Below the pieces are notes generated by a model, which saw only the letters and a program-made list of their open reading frames with translations, had not been told where the DNA came from and made no database searches. DNA of 9,019 nt from positions 1-9,019 of the forward strand of contig DATMZG010000021.1 in NCBI GenBank assembly GCA_035560415.1, written 5' to 3'. A program made the translations under genes and the position numbers. Below are positions 6,760-9,019 of the stretch, piece by piece (within the stretch, counting starts at the first letter, position 1; each line of letters starts with the position of its first letter). This DNA comes from DATMXT01 sp035560415. GTDB taxonomy: Bacteria; Bacillota; Clostridia; Oscillospirales; Feifaniaceae.

Positions 6760-7350
6760 TTGAAAAAGAAAAGTCATATCCTGCTGGGCAGATATTTGAA
6801 TGACACGCAGGCGTTCGAAAAACCGAATTACGAAAAAGCTTTTTTATTCGGCTGTGTCGAGCCGGACTACAACCTTTTGACCTACTGCAAGGGGGCCCTG
6901 ATGGGCAGCCTCATCCGGGGACACAACTTCAAAAAAGCCCAGCAACATTTGCGCAAGACCATGGTCAAGCTGCAAAACCACAGGCAGCTGATGATTTTGA
7001 GATATTACCGCCTCGGCAAGCTCATTCACTACGTTGCGGACGCGTTCACGGCCGCGCACAACGACGCGTGGAGCGCAGTGGCCCACATGGACTACGAGAT
7101 TGCGCTACATAGCCAGCTTGTCAAGGACATTGCGGAGTCCTTTGCGGCCCTTCAAAACGGCATCGGGGGACCTGTCATGGAGTATTTTATCGCAAAGCAC
7201 CAGCAGTACCGCGCGGCTTGGCAAAGCCCCCACACCGACGTGCAGTTTATCATTGAGGCGACCGGCGTCGTCTTCCGGCAGCTCGCGCCGCATCTGCAGT
7301 TTGCACCGCAGGTGGGGCTTGCGCAGGAGAGTTTTGTGACCGGCGCTTAA
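6760..7350 (+). CDS. Zinc-dependent phospholipase C-domain protein, cytosolic
   Basis: The 196-residue protein resembles the zinc-dependent phospholipase C family (PF00882 type) as found in small clostridial proteins that lack a signal peptide. Candidate metal ligands are His6 in KKKSHILLGRYL, Asp36 in GCVEPDYNLLTY, His55 in RGHNFKK, His90 and Asp94 in GKLIHYVADAFT, His100 in AAHN, and His109 and His117 further on. Substrate is unknown. Without an export signal, lipase action on outside membranes is unlikely and an intracellular hydrolase role is more probable. The start is TTG at 6760, with GAGGTG (6749-6754) 5 nt upstream; MKKKSHILLG is a typical family opening, which supports it. It stands alone, between the tRNA region and its own terminator. 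Confidence 0.83.
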   Translation: MKKKSHILLGRYLNDTQAFEKPNYEKAFLFGCVEPDYNLLTYCKGALMGSLIRGHNFKKAQQHLRKTMVKLQNHRQLMILRYYRLGKLIHYVADAFTAAHNDAWSAVAHMDYEIALHSQLVKDIAESFAALQNGIGGPVMEYFIAKHQQYRAAWQSPHTDVQFIIEATGVVFRQLAPHLQFAPQVGLAQESFVTGA

Positions 7351-7363
7351 ATATTCGAAAATG

Positions 7364-7396
7364 AAGGGATGCCTAAGGGGTATCCTTTTCTTTTTT
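7364..7396 (+). terminator. Rho-independent terminator of the phospholipase-domain gene
   Basis: An imperfect stem, AAGGGATGCC (7364-7373) with GGGTATCCTT (7378-7387), contains one bulged G and a G-U pair, and is followed by TTTTCTTTTTT. It starts 13 nt after the stop codon. Confidence 0.8.
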
Positions 7397-7450
7397 GGGC
7401 TTGGATGGATTTTCCGGCGCGGCGCCCTCAAAATTTATGCAAATTTGCCA

Positions 7451-7479
7451 TTGACCGCCGGAAAAATTTGGCGTACAAT
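7451..7479 (+). promoter_or_regulatory. Sigma-A promoter of the ilvA leader
   Basis: TTGACC (7451-7456) and TACAAT (7474-7479) are separated by exactly 17 bp. Transcription would begin near 7486, about 237 nt before ilvA. The long leader holds a leader peptide and a terminator. No other promoter is evident between here and ilvA. Confidence 0.82.
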
Positions 7480-7507
7480 GACAAAAATCTCTTTTGGGAG
7501 CATGCAC

Positions 7508-7591
7508 ATGAACTTTTTATCCGTTGGCATAATTCGCACGATTGGCATTATCATTATTTGTGATAATGCGATTTTGCGTTGTGCCAAATGA
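7508..7591 (+). CDS. Isoleucine-rich leader peptide of ilvA attenuator
   Basis: This is a 27-residue peptide beginning MNFLSVGIIRTIGIIIICDN. Eight residues are isoleucine (8, 9, 12, 14-17 and 22), four of them consecutive, against two leucines and one valine. GGGAG (7496-7500) lies 7 nt before the chosen ATG; another in-frame ATG at 7502 is only 1 nt from it and is disfavoured. The reading starts about 22 nt after the predicted transcription start and stops just before an intrinsic terminator that precedes ilvA. By analogy with classical amino-acid operon leaders, its function would be to make ribosomes stall when charged tRNA-Ile is scarce, not to yield a working peptide. The isoleucine run falls in the left arm of a hairpin. 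The call rests on composition, position and signals, without homology. Confidence 0.8.
   Translation: MNFLSVGIIRTIGIIIICDNAILRCAK
7524..7587 (+). promoter_or_regulatory. Leader hairpin (1:2-type) covering the Ile codons
   Basis: A long stem is formed by TTGGCATAA (7524-7532) with TTGTGCCAA (7579-7587, one G-U pair), CGCA (7535-7538) with TGCG (7575-7578), and GCATTATCA (7545-7553) with TGATAATGC (7561-7569). The loop is TTATTTG. The left arm contains the leader peptide's Ile codons, so a ribosome stalled there would free the right arm. This matches the 1:2 stem of classical attenuators. Confidence 0.7.
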
Positions 7592-7611
7592 GGGAGACGG
7601 GCCATATCTGG

Positions 7612-7653
7612 CGCCCCTTGCGGCAAACGCCGCAAAGGGGCGTTTTGTATTTT
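7612..7653 (+). terminator. Intrinsic terminator within the ilvA leader (attenuator)
   Basis: CGCCCCTTGCGGC (7612-7624), loop AAAC (7625-7628) and GCCGCAAAGGGGCG (7629-7642) form a 13-bp stem with one bulged A, followed by TTTTGTATTTT. It lies 20 nt after the leader-peptide stop and 70 nt before ilvA. The same strand and the same promoter imply that transcription must pass it to reach ilvA. Confidence 0.85.
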
Positions 7654-7722
7654 GGGGCAAAATAAAAAAAGAGCCGTGGCGGCGCAAAAATGCGCCCGCC
7701 CGCGGACAAAAGGAGCGGGAGT

Positions 7723-8922
7723 ATGCTGACTTTAGACCGGGTTTACAGGGCGCAGCACACGCTGCAGGGCGTCATTCGCAAGACCGACCTCATTTTATCC
7801 TCCGGCATTGCGCCGGACTGCGAGCTATGGCTCAAGGCCGAGAATTTGCAGGTGACGGGGGCCTTTAAAATGCGGGGCGCCTATTTCAAGATGTCGACTT
7901 TGACCAAAGAGGAGAAGGCCGCAGGCGTCATCGCCTGCTCGGCCGGAAACCACGCGCAGGGGGTTGCGCTGTCGGCCAGTAGCGCAGGGGTGGCGGCCAC
8001 CATTTTCATTCCGAGCATTGCGCCCATCTCCAAAATTGAGGCGACGCGGCGCATGGGCGCGCAGGTCAGGCTCATCGACGGCGTCTACGACGACGCCTAC
8101 GAGGCGGCCGTGGCCTTTGAAAAGGCGCAGGGCGGCGTTTTGATTCACCCCTTCAACGACCCTGACGTCATCACGGGGCAGGGCACAATCGGGCTTGAAA
8201 TTTTGGAGCAGCTCGGGGAGCCCGAGGCCGTCATCGTGCCGGTGGGCGGCGGCGGGCTCATTTCGGGCATCGCCTTCGTCATCAAGTCGCTGCACCCCGC
8301 CTGCAAGGTCTACGGCGTGCAGGCCGAGAGCGCCGCCGGCATGGTCGCCTCCCTGCGGGCGGGGCGCCGGGAGTGCCTCCAAAGTGTGTCGACCTTTGCC
8401 GACGGCATCGCGGTCAAGTGCCCGGGAGAGCTCACTTATGAGCTCTGCGGCAAATATGTCGACGAGGTCGTGACCGTGTCGGACGACGAGATTGCGACGG
8501 CCATTCTGGCCCTGATGGAGCAGCAAAAGCTGGTCGCGGAGGGCGCCGGGGCGGCCTCGGTCGCGGCCGCCATGTTCCGCAAGCTGCCCATAGCGGGCAA
8601 AAAGGTCTGCGCCGTCGTCTCGGGCGGAAACATTGACGTCAACCTGCTCTCCCGCGTCATCAACCGGGGGCTGCTGGCGACCGGCCGCCTCGCCGAGCTC
8701 AAAATTGAGATGCTAGACAGGCCGGGCCAGCTGCGGGACGCCTCGGCCATCATCGCCGGCATGGGGGCCAACGTGACGAAAGTCATTCACAACCCGGGCG
8801 GTGAGAACACCGACATCATGGGCTGCTACTTGCACATCTCAATGGAGACCAAAAACAAGCGGCATATTCTGGACATCAAAGAGGCGCTTGTGGGGGCGGG
8901 CTACCGCATCATCGAGGAATAG
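7723..8922 (+). CDS. ilvA: Threonine ammonia-lyase (threonine deaminase), single ACT domain
   Basis: This PLP enzyme deaminates threonine to 2-oxobutanoate and ammonia in the cytosol, the first step toward isoleucine. The protein has 399 residues, the length of the one-ACT-domain type (E. coli IlvA is about 514). The PLP lysine is Lys49 in TGAFKMRGAY; SAGNHAQG (73-80) and the phosphate-binding VGGGGLISG (174-182) follow, then CAVVSGGNIDVNLLSRVI (296-313). An ACT domain spans about 323-399, starting near LAELKIEMLDRPGQL, and is likely the allosteric effector site. ATG 7723 has AAAAGGAG ending 7 nt upstream; the in-frame ATG at 7690 lacks such a site and adds 11 unlike residues. The upstream leader peptide and terminator point to isoleucine-dependent attenuation. 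A catabolic TdcB-like role is possible, but the isoleucine leader argues for biosynthesis. Confidence 0.94.
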   Translation: MLTLDRVYRAQHTLQGVIRKTDLILSSGIAPDCELWLKAENLQVTGAFKMRGAYFKMSTLTKEEKAAGVIACSAGNHAQGVALSASSAGVAATIFIPSIAPISKIEATRRMGAQVRLIDGVYDDAYEAAVAFEKAQGGVLIHPFNDPDVITGQGTIGLEILEQLGEPEAVIVPVGGGGLISGIAFVIKSLHPACKVYGVQAESAAGMVASLRAGRRECLQSVSTFADGIAVKCPGELTYELCGKYVDEVVTVSDDEIATAILALMEQQKLVAEGAGAASVAAAMFRKLPIAGKKVCAVVSGGNIDVNLLSRVINRGLLATGRLAELKIEMLDRPGQLRDASAIIAGMGANVTKVIHNPGGENTDIMGCYLHISMETKNKRHILDIKEALVGAGYRIIEE

Positions 8923-8936
8923 GGCTTTAAGCGCGG

Positions 8937-8970
8937 GGGGGCCGGCCGGCACAGTTGCCGGCCGGCCTCC
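8937..8970 (+). terminator. GC-rich hairpin after ilvA
   Basis: GGCCGGCCGGCA (8940-8951) and TGCCGGCCGGCC (8956-8967) pair perfectly around loop CAGT, with three further pairs outward (one G-U). It begins 15 nt after the ilvA stop. No T-run follows, so it may be a 3'-end stabiliser or act with the next repeat instead of being a complete intrinsic terminator. Confidence 0.5.
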
Positions 8971-8971
8971 G

Positions 8972-9002
8972 AGGCTGTCGAAAAAGTCATTTTCGACAGC
9001 CT
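8972..9002. repeat. Perfect 13-bp inverted repeat
   Basis: AGGCTGTCGAAAA (8972-8984) and TTTTCGACAGCCT (8990-9002) flank the 5-nt loop AGTCA and are followed by GATTTTCTC. As RNA it forms a strong hairpin with a weakly T-rich 3' side, so it may be the real terminator of ilvA or of a convergent gene beyond the edge. The sequence also looks like the tip of a transposon-type inverted repeat, but no transposase is in view. Confidence 0.6.
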
Positions 9003-9019
9003 GATTTTCTCGGCGCTCC

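Noticed and set aside
6542..6763. Short plus-strand ORFs between the tRNA and the phospholipase-domain gene
   Set aside because: Low-complexity Arg/Pro-rich translations over hairpins and C-runs, with no ribosome binding site and no recognisable domain.
7361..7507. Longer version of the leader ORF starting at 7361
   Set aside because: It begins inside the preceding terminator and upstream of the promoter; the part before 7508 has no ribosome binding site of its own.
7480..7722. T-box riboswitch in the ilvA leader
   Set aside because: The leader lacks a recognisable T-box motif (AGGGTGG-like sequence) and the Stem I landmarks; the Ile-rich ORF explains control better.

Overview
The window reads as chromosomal DNA from a GC-rich member of the Clostridia (Bacillota), possibly an Oscillospirales-type gut bacterium. 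The evidence is a clostridial-type short aconitase paired with a monomeric-type isocitrate dehydrogenase, a YlmH-family S4 protein, a PUA-less ProB, AGGAGG-like ribosome binding sites, sigma-A promoters, and TTG or GTG starts at several genes. The placement is inferred from gene content, not from a marker gene. Nothing indicates a phage, plasmid or CRISPR system.

Left arm (1-3232, plus strand): the 3' part of an aconitase gene overlaps icd by 8 nt, and 24 nt later comes a ylmH-like RNA-binding gene. A perfect palindromic, probably bidirectional terminator (3231-3264) closes this unit. Facing it on the minus strand (6145 to 3263) is proB-proA followed by two small genes: a NifX/NifB-like FeMo-cofactor-domain protein and a zinc-ribbon protein with a DUF2007-like C-terminus. 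A good sigma-A promoter (6224-6196) drives this operon. Aconitase and isocitrate dehydrogenase make 2-oxoglutarate, the precursor of glutamate, and ProB/ProA convert glutamate to the proline precursor, so the two convergent operons form a plausible metabolic chain.

Middle (6301-7396, plus strand): a strong promoter, tRNA-Ser(CGA) with encoded CCA, a hairpin that includes the CCA end, and about 250 nt of non-coding, hairpin-rich DNA. A cytosolic zinc-dependent phospholipase C-domain protein follows, with its own terminator.

Right arm (7451-9019, plus strand): ilvA (threonine deaminase with one ACT domain) is preceded by what looks like a complete ribosome-mediated transcription attenuator. 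The parts are a promoter, a 27-residue leader peptide with eight isoleucines, four of them consecutive, a hairpin built from the isoleucine codons, and a strong intrinsic terminator 70 nt before ilvA. Isoleucine is the end product of the pathway IlvA starts, so the logic is coherent. This leader is the most interesting item in the window. Two strong inverted repeats follow ilvA up to the edge.
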